Below are positions 1 to 5,800 of a stretch of 9,366 bases of DNA, one piece after another. Numbering within the stretch: the first letter of the stretch is position 1; every line of letters starts with the position of its first letter. A program made the translations under genes and the position numbers. The DNA is from Candidatus Iainarchaeum sp. (lineage in GTDB: Archaea; Iainarchaeota; Iainarchaeia; Iainarchaeales; JAXPJC01). The notes below the pieces were generated by a model. It was given only the letters and a program-made list of their open reading frames with translations. It did no database searches and was not told the origin of the DNA. The stretch lies in NCBI GenBank assembly GCA_018304445.1, contig JAGVWD010000046.1:1-9366 (forward strand). Reading direction: 5' to 3'.

Positions 1-4
1 CCCA

Positions 5-1024
5 TCACTCCCTGATTTCAACCCTTGCGCCATTGTGCGCCAGCGAATGTTCAGCCGCTTCAAGCACCTTTACAACGCGCAATCCTATTTCTCCCGAGGT
101 TTTTGGCGCCTTGCCCTGCTCAATGCACTCAATGAAGTGCGCCAATTCAGCCTGCAGCGCCTCGGTTTTTTCCGTTGGTATTGGCACTGCGCCCTTGTCC
201 CTGTAGGAAATGTCTTTTGCTGATTTTGCATTTTCCTGAAGCAAATCCACTCCCTTATCATAAACCGTCAGTTCATTCTCCTTTGTAATGTCATACACAA
301 GCATTTTTTTAGTTCCAACAACGGCCATTTCCCTGTCCTTTACGGGATAGAGCCATGAATCGTGCACATTTGCAATCACTCCATCAGAATATTCCATGCA
401 CAGGTGCGCATCATCAACAATTCCGGGAATGAAATGCGATTTCCCAGAGGCGCTTACTGCTTTTGGTTCCTTCCCCAGCCAGAAATTTATTATTGAAATG
501 TCATGCGGGGCAAGGTCATACAAAACATCAATCGGGTCCAATTGGAACAATCCTAAATTCAGGCGCGAGGAATTCACAAACAGGATTTTTCCCAGTTCTC
601 CGGAATCAATAATCTCCTTTGCCTTATTTACTGCGGAAGTGTATTCAAATGTGTGGCCTGCCATCAGCACAAGCTTTTTCTCGCGCGCGATTTTAATCAG
701 CTCCTCTGCCTGCTTCGCAGTCTGCGTCAAGGGCTTTTCAATCATTATGTGTTTGCCAGCAAGAAGAGCCTGCTTTGCGATTTTGTAATGCGTTGTAACC
801 GGAGTCGCAATTACCAGCCCCTTTATGCTCTTGTTGGAAAGCACCGAATCAAAATCCGTTGTTGTTTCTGCCTTGGGGTGCTGGCTCTTGATTGCATCGC
901 ATTTCCCCTCATTCAGATCGCACGCAATAAGCCTTTCAACTTCCCCAAGCTCCTGGAGCCTTGAAAGGTTCCTTGCAATCTTCGGACCCCAATATCCCAA
1001 GCCAATTACAGCAATGCCAGTCAT
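5..1024 (-). CDS. Gfo/Idh/MocA-family NAD(P)-dependent sugar oxidoreductase
   Basis: A 339-residue protein of the usual family length. The N-terminal Rossmann fold shows the dinucleotide-binding motif GLGYWG at residues 8-13. The family's EKP motif is at 96-98, with K97 the expected catalytic lysine. A D-x3-H motif (D170, H174 in DLAPHDISI) fits the catalytic aspartate/histidine region of the C-terminal alpha/beta domain. Family members oxidise or reduce hydroxyls on sugars, inositols and nucleotide sugars in the cytoplasm; the overall look recalls WlbA/GnnA-like UDP-sugar 3-dehydrogenases, but the substrate cannot be read from sequence. The start is the ATG at 1024, followed at once by the Rossmann strand. 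A weak AAGGAT lies about 10 nt upstream. The stop forms TGATG with an ATG at position 5 running out of the window, so a translationally coupled gene may follow. Nearby glycosylation-type genes support a nucleotide-sugar role, which is inference. Confidence 0.93.
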   Translation of the reverse strand: MTGIAVIGLGYWGPKIARNLSRLQELGEVERLIACDLNEGKCDAIKSQHPKAETTTDFDSVLSNKSIKGLVIATPVTTHYKIAKQALLAGKHIMIEKPLTQTAKQAEELIKIAREKKLVLMAGHTFEYTSAVNKAKEIIDSGELGKILFVNSSRLNLGLFQLDPIDVLYDLAPHDISIINFWLGKEPKAVSASGKSHFIPGIVDDAHLCMEYSDGVIANVHDSWLYPVKDREMAVVGTKKMLVYDITKENELTVYDKGVDLLQENAKSAKDISYRDKGAVPIPTEKTEALQAELAHFIECIEQGKAPKTSGEIGLRVVKVLEAAEHSLAHNGARVEIRE

Positions 1025-1069
1025 ACCTTACACTATCCTTCATAAAACAATGAACTTTGAAACATAGCC

Positions 1070-1077
1070 TATTATAG
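1070..1077 (-). promoter_or_regulatory. Candidate TATA box for the oxidoreductase gene
   Basis: On the minus strand this reads CTATAATA, within the 117-bp gap between the oxidoreductase and the flavin-reductase-like gene. It would place a transcription start near 1047, giving a leader of about 23 nt. A second AT-rich run (minus-strand TTTTAAA near 1101-1107) could serve instead. The gap holds nothing else I can name. The oxidoreductase may also be reached by read-through from the upstream operon. Confidence 0.35.
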
Positions 1078-1141
1078 TTAAGGAAATTAAGGCAACAAAG
1101 GTTTAAAATGCAAATGCCGGCAAATGGTTTTGAGGGTTGTA

Positions 1142-1897
1142 CTAAATTTGGCTGGTTTCATAAACTGGTTTCCCGTCAGAATACTTCCAGTGCTGCGGCA
1201 GGGTAAATTTATTTCCTTTAGTTCTTCTCTTAGCAATAATGCTGGCTTGCATTTTCCCAGAAAAAATGTTTGCGCCGAGCTGGCCCACCGGAACATTTCC
1301 TGTCATATAAGTGTATGTCCTAGGGTCAACTAATCCCTCTAAGCAATATGCAGCAACTGGCTCTAAAAGGAAAATTGGCCTCTCCGATTCCGGCACGTCA
1401 ATCATTCTTAATAATTTATATTCAATCCAGGCCATAGCCTCCCTGATTATCGGAACCCTTACTTTTTGCGAGTCCATCAAAGTAAATCCGCTGTCCCTAA
1501 CTTTAGCATTGCCGGACTCATAGCTTCCATCAGAGAGCACATACATCTTTTCTACGTCCTCCTGCATTGGCCAAATGAAATTTGCGACTGCCTCTTTTGT
1601 TTCAAGCAAATTTCTATAAGTTTTTCTGGTGCCCGTAATTGACACCAGATGCACAGGCGACCCTGCATTCTCAAATGGCCCCGTGTGCTTCGGGGGCCTC
1701 TTGCCCTGCAATGTCAAAGTCGACATGGGGGCCGCATCATAATCAAAACCCCGGTCATATGAGAATCCTGGCATTCTGGCAAAGTATTCATCGCGGACGC
1801 CATTAGCCATATGGTGCATTGTAGTTAACACAGCAACCGGCCTCGGGGCGCATAGATTAAAAGCCGCATAGAGTGGAACTTCCATAATTTTTTCCAT
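1142..1897 (-). CDS. Flavin-reductase-like FMN-binding split-barrel protein
   Basis: A 251-residue cytoplasmic protein with no signal peptide. It resembles the flavin reductase-like/flavoredoxin domain (COG1853 type). PRPVAVLTT at 18-26 matches the first barrel strand, AAPMSTLTL at 55-63 the flavin-contacting strand, TGTRKTYRNLLET plus VANF at 88-107 the 'K-D-T-xx-N-I' segment, and WIEYKLLRMIDV through FLLEPVAAY at 157-184 the closing strands. Family members bind FMN and reduce flavin with NAD(P)H or carry electrons. Compared with the usual short turn, about 25 extra residues (roughly 28-52) separate the first two strands. The gene is last in the transporter operon, 31 bp after the substrate-binding gene. 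The start is the ATG at 1897, with AAGGA 5 nt upstream; the ATG at 1885 (codon 5) is an alternative. SsuE-type reductases accompany sulfonate transporters, but no SsuD-like monooxygenase is present, so the partner reaction is unknown. Confidence 0.8.
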   Translation of the reverse strand: MEKIMEVPLYAAFNLCAPRPVAVLTTMHHMANGVRDEYFARMPGFSYDRGFDYDAAPMSTLTLQGKRPPKHTGPFENAGSPVHLVSITGTRKTYRNLLETKEAVANFIWPMQEDVEKMYVLSDGSYESGNAKVRDSGFTLMDSQKVRVPIIREAMAWIEYKLLRMIDVPESERPIFLLEPVAAYCLEGLVDPRTYTYMTGNVPVGQLGANIFSGKMQASIIAKRRTKGNKFTLPQHWKYSDGKPVYETSQI

Positions 1898-1902
1898 AGC
1901 TA

Positions 1903-1911
1903 TCCTTCCTC
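1903..1911 (-). promoter_or_regulatory. Shine-Dalgarno site of the flavin-reductase-like gene
   Basis: The minus strand reads GAGGAAGGA, with AAGGA ending 5 nt before the ATG at 1897. It supports that start over the ATG at codon 5. It fills most of the 31-bp gap after the substrate-binding gene and fits co-transcription. Confidence 0.6.
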
Positions 1912-1928
1912 AATTTCTGCTTGCTGCG

Positions 1929-2939
1929 CTAATTTCCCTTTAATGCGCCTTCCAGAAGGCTGTTGTCTGTTGACTTTCTGATATTCGGCAGGCCGCTTAT
2001 TAGCCCTTGCGCATAAGCGAGGTCCGCAATTTCCTGCATTTGGTTTATATGCCTCTCCGTTATTAGCACATCTATTTCGGCAATTGTTTTCGCTTCAAGG
2101 TTTTTTTCATAAGATGCTGCTATGTCTAAAATGCTTTCATCAAATTTTATTCTCGCTTCTTCCATGAACCATTTGTTTGCTTCTTTTTGGTGGGTTGCAT
2201 AATAGTAGTATGCTTCAACATAGGATTTCAAGAAATTTTTTGCTGCAGCCGGATTTCTTTTTATAAAATCTTCAGACATTACCACTACTGCCACAGGAAA
2301 GAACGATTCAAGCACTCGTGCTTTTCCTTGGTGTTCAAATAATGCAATATTTGGGTCCCAGCTAGCTATCGCATCAATTTCACCCCAGCTTTTGTCAGTT
2401 CCTTTCTGCACTATTGCTGCTTGTTCCAAAACATCCAAGTTTATTAATTTTACATCTTTTTCCAGTCCGCTCTCCTTCAATAATTTCAACGTGCCTATGT
2501 GTGCCCCTGAACTAAAGGGCGTAGTGATATTTTTTCCTTTTAAGTCATCTAGACTATTTATTGATGAGGCTTTGGGAACAATTATGGCATCTCTGAAATC
2601 TATTAACCTTGCAACAATTTTCCATTTTACTCCTTTGGAAAGCAGTGTTATTGCGGGCATATCTGCAACGAATATTATATCTACATCTCCGGTTATTGCT
2701 GCCTCAATCAGCGGTCCGCCATAACTGAATGCTTTAAATTCGGGCATTAAGCCGTTTTTCTCCAAAAAATCAGTGTGCTTCAGCGTTTGCGCTATTTGCC
2801 CCTGGGTTGCCCAGGCAACCTGCCAGCCAATGTTAATCGGAACTTTGTCTGATTCATTAACCTGGCCGCCAGGCCAAATGAAAATTAACAGGGCCACTAT
2901 TATTACTGCTGCTGCAGAAATGATTATTTTTTTATTCAT
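1929..2939 (-). CDS. ABC transporter substrate-binding protein, NitT/TauT (SsuA/NMT1-like) family
   Basis: A 336-residue extracytoplasmic solute-binding protein. Lysines 3-4 and a hydrophobic stretch at about 5-22 form a signal peptide or membrane anchor. There is no lipobox cysteine, so anchoring by this helix is likely. The mature part is a type II periplasmic-binding fold: the opening strand INIGWQ (35-40), GDVDIIFVADMPAITLLSKG (84-103), DDLKGKNITTPFSSGAHIGT (131-150) and GEIDAIASWDPNIALFEHQG (186-205) all match the SsuA/TauA/THI5-like pattern. Relatives bind sulfonates, taurine, nitrate, bicarbonate or thiamine precursors; the ligand cannot be chosen here. The length is normal. The gene is third in the operon, 14 bp after the ATPase stop, with a strong GGGAGGAG ribosome site. 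It captures substrate outside the cell and delivers it to the permease encoded two genes upstream. Confidence 0.92.
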   Translation of the reverse strand: MNKKIIISAAAVIIVALLIFIWPGGQVNESDKVPINIGWQVAWATQGQIAQTLKHTDFLEKNGLMPEFKAFSYGGPLIEAAITGDVDIIFVADMPAITLLSKGVKWKIVARLIDFRDAIIVPKASSINSLDDLKGKNITTPFSSGAHIGTLKLLKESGLEKDVKLINLDVLEQAAIVQKGTDKSWGEIDAIASWDPNIALFEHQGKARVLESFFPVAVVVMSEDFIKRNPAAAKNFLKSYVEAYYYYATHQKEANKWFMEEARIKFDESILDIAASYEKNLEAKTIAEIDVLITERHINQMQEIADLAYAQGLISGLPNIRKSTDNSLLEGALKGN

Positions 2940-2944
2940 TAATT

Positions 2945-2952
2945 CTCCTCCC
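2945..2952 (-). promoter_or_regulatory. Strong Shine-Dalgarno site of the substrate-binding gene
   Basis: The minus strand reads GGGAGGAG, 5 nt before the ATG at 2939, in the 14-bp gap after the ATPase stop. The near-consensus site suggests higher translation of the binding protein than of the membrane components, as is common for ABC importers. Confidence 0.75.
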
Positions 2953-2953
2953 T

Positions 2954-3748
2954 TTATGCTGTCTTTCTCACTTCATGCGCTTTTTCTACTTCTTCTCTCA
3001 AACTTCTCCAGATTTTTCTTTTAATTCTTTGAAATTTTTGCTCATACCTAATGTTTCCTGTTCTTGGCCGCGGCAAAGGGATATCAACTATTTCCTTAAT
3101 TTTTCCTGGCCTTGCTGTCATAATAAACACTTTATCCGATAGGAACACGGCCTCATCCAGGCTGTGCGTGATAAAGAAAATTGTTTTTCTTGTCCTTGCC
3201 CAAAGTTTCTCCAGCTCCCCCTGCATCAGCTCTCTTGTCTGCCAGTCCAAGGCTGCAAAGGGCTCATCCATTAGCAATATTTTATGATTTGCTGCCAATG
3301 CCCTTGCGATTGCAGTCTTTTGTTTCATTCCGCCCGAGAGTTCGGAAGGATAGCTGTTCTCAAAGCCATTAAGCTTGACCATGTCAACATAGTTCTGGAC
3401 TGATTTCTTTCTTTCATCTTTCGGGAGCCCAATGGCTTTCAAAGGAAATTCAATGTTTTCATATACTGTTTTCCAGTCAAATAAGGCAAGATTCTGAAAG
3501 ACTACGCCGCATTCATTGGGGGTTTGATTAAGGGGCTTTGAATTTACTAAAACATCCCCCTCCTCATATCCAAGAAAGCCGGCGAGAATATTGATTAAAG
3601 TGGTCTTCCCGCAGCCATTTGGGCCAACGACAGAGATGAATTCTCTTGGATTGACATTGAATGACATATCTTCTAATGCCTTAACGCCATATGCGCCATT
3701 GGAAGGATATATTTTATTCAGATTTTCAACTTCAATTGCGGCGCTCAT
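2954..3748 (-). CDS. ABC transporter ATP-binding protein, NitT/TauT (SsuB/TauB-like) family
   Basis: A 264-residue nucleotide-binding subunit with every catalytic motif intact: Walker A GPNGCGKT (42-49), Q-loop Q85 in VVFQNLALFDW, signature LSGGMKQ (137-143), Walker B ILLMDEP (157-163) and switch histidine H195 in FFITHSLDEA. The segment after the Q-loop (NLALFDWKTVYENIEFPLK) and the TARPGKI element (211-217) after the H-loop are typical of sulfonate/taurine/nitrate importers. The C-terminus is basic and possibly helical (240-264). The protein works as a cytoplasmic dimer driving the permease. The start codon overlaps the permease stop by 4 nt (ATGA), and an exact AGGAGGT lies 6 nt upstream inside the permease gene, so the two are translationally coupled. 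The substrate is undefined. Confidence 0.96.
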   Translation of the reverse strand: MSAAIEVENLNKIYPSNGAYGVKALEDMSFNVNPREFISVVGPNGCGKTTLINILAGFLGYEEGDVLVNSKPLNQTPNECGVVFQNLALFDWKTVYENIEFPLKAIGLPKDERKKSVQNYVDMVKLNGFENSYPSELSGGMKQKTAIARALAANHKILLMDEPFAALDWQTRELMQGELEKLWARTRKTIFFITHSLDEAVFLSDKVFIMTARPGKIKEIVDIPLPRPRTGNIRYEQKFQRIKRKIWRSLREEVEKAHEVRKTA

Positions 3749-4557
3749 CTTTGGACCTCCTGCATTGTTTGCGCTATTTGCATTCTTTTCCAGGGGATAA
3801 TAAAAGTTTCGAATATTTTCATTCCTTTAAGCATCAGGAATCCGATTAATCCAATAACAATCATCCCGACTATGACAAATTGCGTCTGAAGCATTATCCT
3901 GTTCAATTGAATCATATAGCCCAAACCGGAGGCGGCCCCTACCATTTCAGCAGTAATGACAACCATCCAGGCAAATCCCAGACCAATATGCAGCCCGATT
4001 AAGATTGAGGGCAAGGCAGCAGGCAGCAAAACATCGAAGAGCATCATCATTCTATTTGCCCTGAGTGATTTTGCTGCATGAATGTGGGTTTTCTGGATGT
4101 TCTTTACTCCTTCATAAGTGTTGGAAAATACCGGGAAAAATGCCCCTAACGCGACTAAGAAAAATGCGGGGTTGTCTCCAATCCCGAACCATAAAATAGC
4201 AATTGGAATCCATGCAATCGGGGGGATTGGCCTAAGCAGTTCAATCAGAGGCGTCAAGTAATTGGCCGCCCTATTAAACGATGCGAGCAGCATACCTGCG
4301 ACAATTCCGAAAAAGGAGGCGATAACAAAGCCAATCAGAACCCTTTTTATGCTGGCAATTGAATCCACTAACAAAACCCCTGAGGATGCCATCTGGATGA
4401 ATGCGGCTAACACGTCAGTGGGCATTGGAAGAAGCTCTGTTCTGATGTAGCCGGACATTCCCAAAAATTGCCAGATCGCTAAAAGAACTGCAAATATAAA
4501 TAACTTTTTGGTAAAGGTCAGGCTATTGAAAATCTTCGTTTTGAATATTTTATGCAT
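3745..4557 (-). CDS. ABC transporter permease, NitT/TauT (SsuC/TauC-like) family
   Basis: A 270-residue inner-membrane subunit with about six predicted helices, the first at roughly 18-36. LLRPIPPIAWIPIAILWFGIG (107-127) is the hallmark segment of nitrate/sulfonate/taurine permeases. The cytoplasmic EAA loop, which docks onto the ATPase, is present at 160-183 (HAAKSLRANRMM followed by LLPAALP). In it the conserved E and G of EAA-x3-G are replaced by H160 and R166. It probably acts as a homodimer because only one permease gene is present. The gene is first in the operon, and its last codons (QEVQR) contain the ATPase's Shine-Dalgarno site. The ATG at 4557 has no Shine-Dalgarno site but sits about 27 bp from a TATA-like box, which suggests a leaderless transcript. 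It faces the TrmB-type gene divergently across 95 bp. Confidence 0.95.
   Translation of the reverse strand: MHKIFKTKIFNSLTFTKKLFIFAVLLAIWQFLGMSGYIRTELLPMPTDVLAAFIQMASSGVLLVDSIASIKRVLIGFVIASFFGIVAGMLLASFNRAANYLTPLIELLRPIPPIAWIPIAILWFGIGDNPAFFLVALGAFFPVFSNTYEGVKNIQKTHIHAAKSLRANRMMMLFDVLLPAALPSILIGLHIGLGFAWMVVITAEMVGAASGLGYMIQLNRIMLQTQFVIVGMIVIGLIGFLMLKGMKIFETFIIPWKRMQIAQTMQEVQR
3755..3761 (-). promoter_or_regulatory. Shine-Dalgarno site of the ABC ATPase, inside the permease gene
   Basis: The minus strand reads AGGAGGT, 6 nt before the ATG at 3748 and within the last permease codons. With the ATGA stop/start overlap it indicates translational coupling and fixes the ATPase start. Confidence 0.8.
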
Positions 4558-4580
4558 AAATAATTTGCTGCTTGCACCGC

Positions 4581-4588
4581 TATTAAAG
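4581..4588 (-). promoter_or_regulatory. Candidate TATA box of the ABC transporter operon
   Basis: The minus strand reads CTTTAATA, centred about 27 bp before the permease ATG at 4557. This is the archaeal TATA-to-start distance, so the transcript would begin at or within a few bases of the ATG. The lack of a Shine-Dalgarno site there agrees. Confidence 0.55.
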
Positions 4589-4593
4589 AGATG

Positions 4594-4612
4594 TTGTACC
4601 TGACAAGTACAA
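4594..4612. promoter_or_regulatory. 19-bp palindrome, candidate operator for the TrmB-type regulator
   Basis: The sequence TTGTACCTGACAAGTACAA has two 9-base arms around a central A at 4603, with 8 of 9 pairs complementary. It lies between the two outward-facing TATA boxes, about 19 bp from one centre and 24 bp from the other, so it is upstream of both promoters. TrmB-type regulators bind palindromes through a dimer of winged helices. In archaea, sites upstream of the TATA/BRE region are usually activating, while sites at or downstream of it repress. Binding by the adjacent regulator is inference. Confidence 0.62.
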
Positions 4613-4623
4613 AAAAATTAGGC

Positions 4624-4631
4624 TTTTAATA
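4624..4631 (+). promoter_or_regulatory. Candidate TATA box of the TrmB-type regulator gene
   Basis: TTTTAATA is centred about 25-26 bp before the ATG at 4653, and an A-rich run just upstream (4611-4618) could form part of the TFB recognition region. No Shine-Dalgarno site precedes the ATG. Together these suggest a leaderless regulator mRNA. Confidence 0.55.
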
Positions 4632-4652
4632 CATTGCACACAACTTACTGAT

Positions 4653-5786
4653 ATGGACAAGACTCCGCTCCATAAAATTGGGGTTACCAATAACGAAACA
4701 GAAATTTACCTGCTGCTTATAAAGTTAAAGGAGGCTTTGGCATCGGAAATCGCCGGAAAGTGCCATATTTCCAGGCCGCACGTCTACGATTCGCTAAACA
4801 GGCTAATTGACAAAGGGCTGGTCAGCTATGTGGTTAAGTCAGGCAGGCGATACTTTCGGGGCGCCCCCCCAACCAGGCTAATTGACTACATTAAAGAGAA
4901 GGAGGCTGACTTAAAAAGCCAGGAACAAGAAATCAGAAAAATTTTGCCCCAACTTTTTGAATTGCAAGAGCCGGAAAAGATTAAGCCCTCTGTTGAAATA
5001 TACGAGGGAATAGAAGGGCTGAAAACAATACTGGGCGACATCATTAAGACAAAAAAGGATGTGCTGATGTACAATGTTTCCGACAAGCTGGAAAAGGAGT
5101 TTCCCATAATTATTAAAAAATTCAAGGAAAATAGGAAGAGGGATAAAATACGTGCAAGGATAATCTGCCTGCAGGGTTCGGCCATTTCAATAAATAAATC
5201 CGATGAGATAAAATTTGTCCCGAAGGAGAATTATTCCCCCTCGCCAACAATAATCTATGGAAACAAGATAGCCATGATTTTGTGGAGCGAACCCATACTG
5301 ACAGTTCTAACAAAAGACAGGGAAGTGGCTGAAAGCCATAGAAATTATTTTGAATTAATGTGGCAGCAAAAGACGCGTACCTTTTATGGCAGGGAGGGAT
5401 TTGCCGCAGCATGGGAAGATATGCTGGCAGAGGGGAAGAACTTCATTGGATTTGTTGGAAAAGACGGGGCAAGGGAGGACTGGAGAAAGCTCTATCCGGA
5501 TCTATTCGACAAATACCATGCTGAAAGAATAAAAAGAAAAATAAAAGTAAGAGTGATAGTTGCTGTTGACAGGAGGAATTTCAAAAAAGAATTGTATAAT
5601 ATGCCTTATTCTTATTATAAATTTGCTCCGCAGGGCTTTGCGGTAGTTGGCGGAATTTACGTGTACGGCAACAAAGTATCAGTCTGGAGCACGGCAAAGG
5701 AACCTATCATAACAATTATAGAAAGCAAAGAACTGTCAAAATCTTACAGAGAACAATTCAATCTAATCTGGGATATATCAAAATAA
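4653..5786 (+). CDS. TrmB-family transcriptional regulator with a duplicated sensor domain
   Basis: A 377-residue DNA-binding regulator. Residues 1-75 are a TrmB-type winged helix: GVTNNETEIYLLL, then the recognition region ISRPHVYDSLNRLIDKGLV (39-57), then the wing. A charged helix at about 75-105 (KEKEADLKSQEQEIRKIL) is a likely dimerising coiled coil. Two similar sensor modules follow, at about 115-238 and 244-375. Each has a helix, a basic stretch leading to a beta strand (DKIRARIIC at 164-172, KIKVRVIVA at 296-304), YGNK (202-205, 338-341), EPI (213-215, 350-352) and R-x2-F-x3-W (230-237, 366-373). Classical sugar-responsive TrmB has one such region and then a different C-terminal domain. 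Divergence from the ABC operon, with a palindrome between, suggests it senses the transported compound. Whether it activates or represses is unproven. It converges with the GT-C-like gene, 12 bp away. Confidence 0.9.
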   Translation: MDKTPLHKIGVTNNETEIYLLLIKLKEALASEIAGKCHISRPHVYDSLNRLIDKGLVSYVVKSGRRYFRGAPPTRLIDYIKEKEADLKSQEQEIRKILPQLFELQEPEKIKPSVEIYEGIEGLKTILGDIIKTKKDVLMYNVSDKLEKEFPIIIKKFKENRKRDKIRARIICLQGSAISINKSDEIKFVPKENYSPSPTIIYGNKIAMILWSEPILTVLTKDREVAESHRNYFELMWQQKTRTFYGREGFAAAWEDMLAEGKNFIGFVGKDGAREDWRKLYPDLFDKYHAERIKRKIKVRVIVAVDRRNFKKELYNMPYSYYKFAPQGFAVVGGIYVYGNKVSVWSTAKEPIITIIESKELSKSYREQFNLIWDISK

Positions 5787-5794
5787 GCTAAGCA

Positions 5795-5800
5795 ATTTTT
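5795..5800 (+). terminator. Possible T-tract terminator of the regulator gene
   Basis: A short run ATTTTT, followed by ATTTC, begins 9 bp after the regulator stop and overlaps the end of the convergent gene. Archaeal termination often occurs at such T runs, but this one is short and has no hairpin. Confidence 0.25.

Noticed and set aside
396..788. Plus-strand frames of 130 and 103 codons opposite the oxidoreductase
   Set aside because: They are antisense shadows of a complete Gfo/Idh/MocA gene, with no motif of their own.
1115..1122. TGCCGGCA self-complementary 8-mer in the gap before the oxidoreductase
   Set aside because: The symmetry does not extend beyond 8 bases and no second copy was seen. 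It is too short to call an operator or terminator.
1137..1142. Further TTGTAC half-sites at 1137-1142, 5070 and 8495-8500 as extra regulator sites
   Set aside because: A 6-base word on both strands is expected several times in a window this size, and none of these has a palindromic partner. Only 4594-4612 does.
1898..1928. Possible separate promoter for the flavin-reductase-like gene
   Set aside because: The gap is only 31 bp, mostly a Shine-Dalgarno site, with no TATA-like box at the right distance. Co-transcription with the transporter is simpler.
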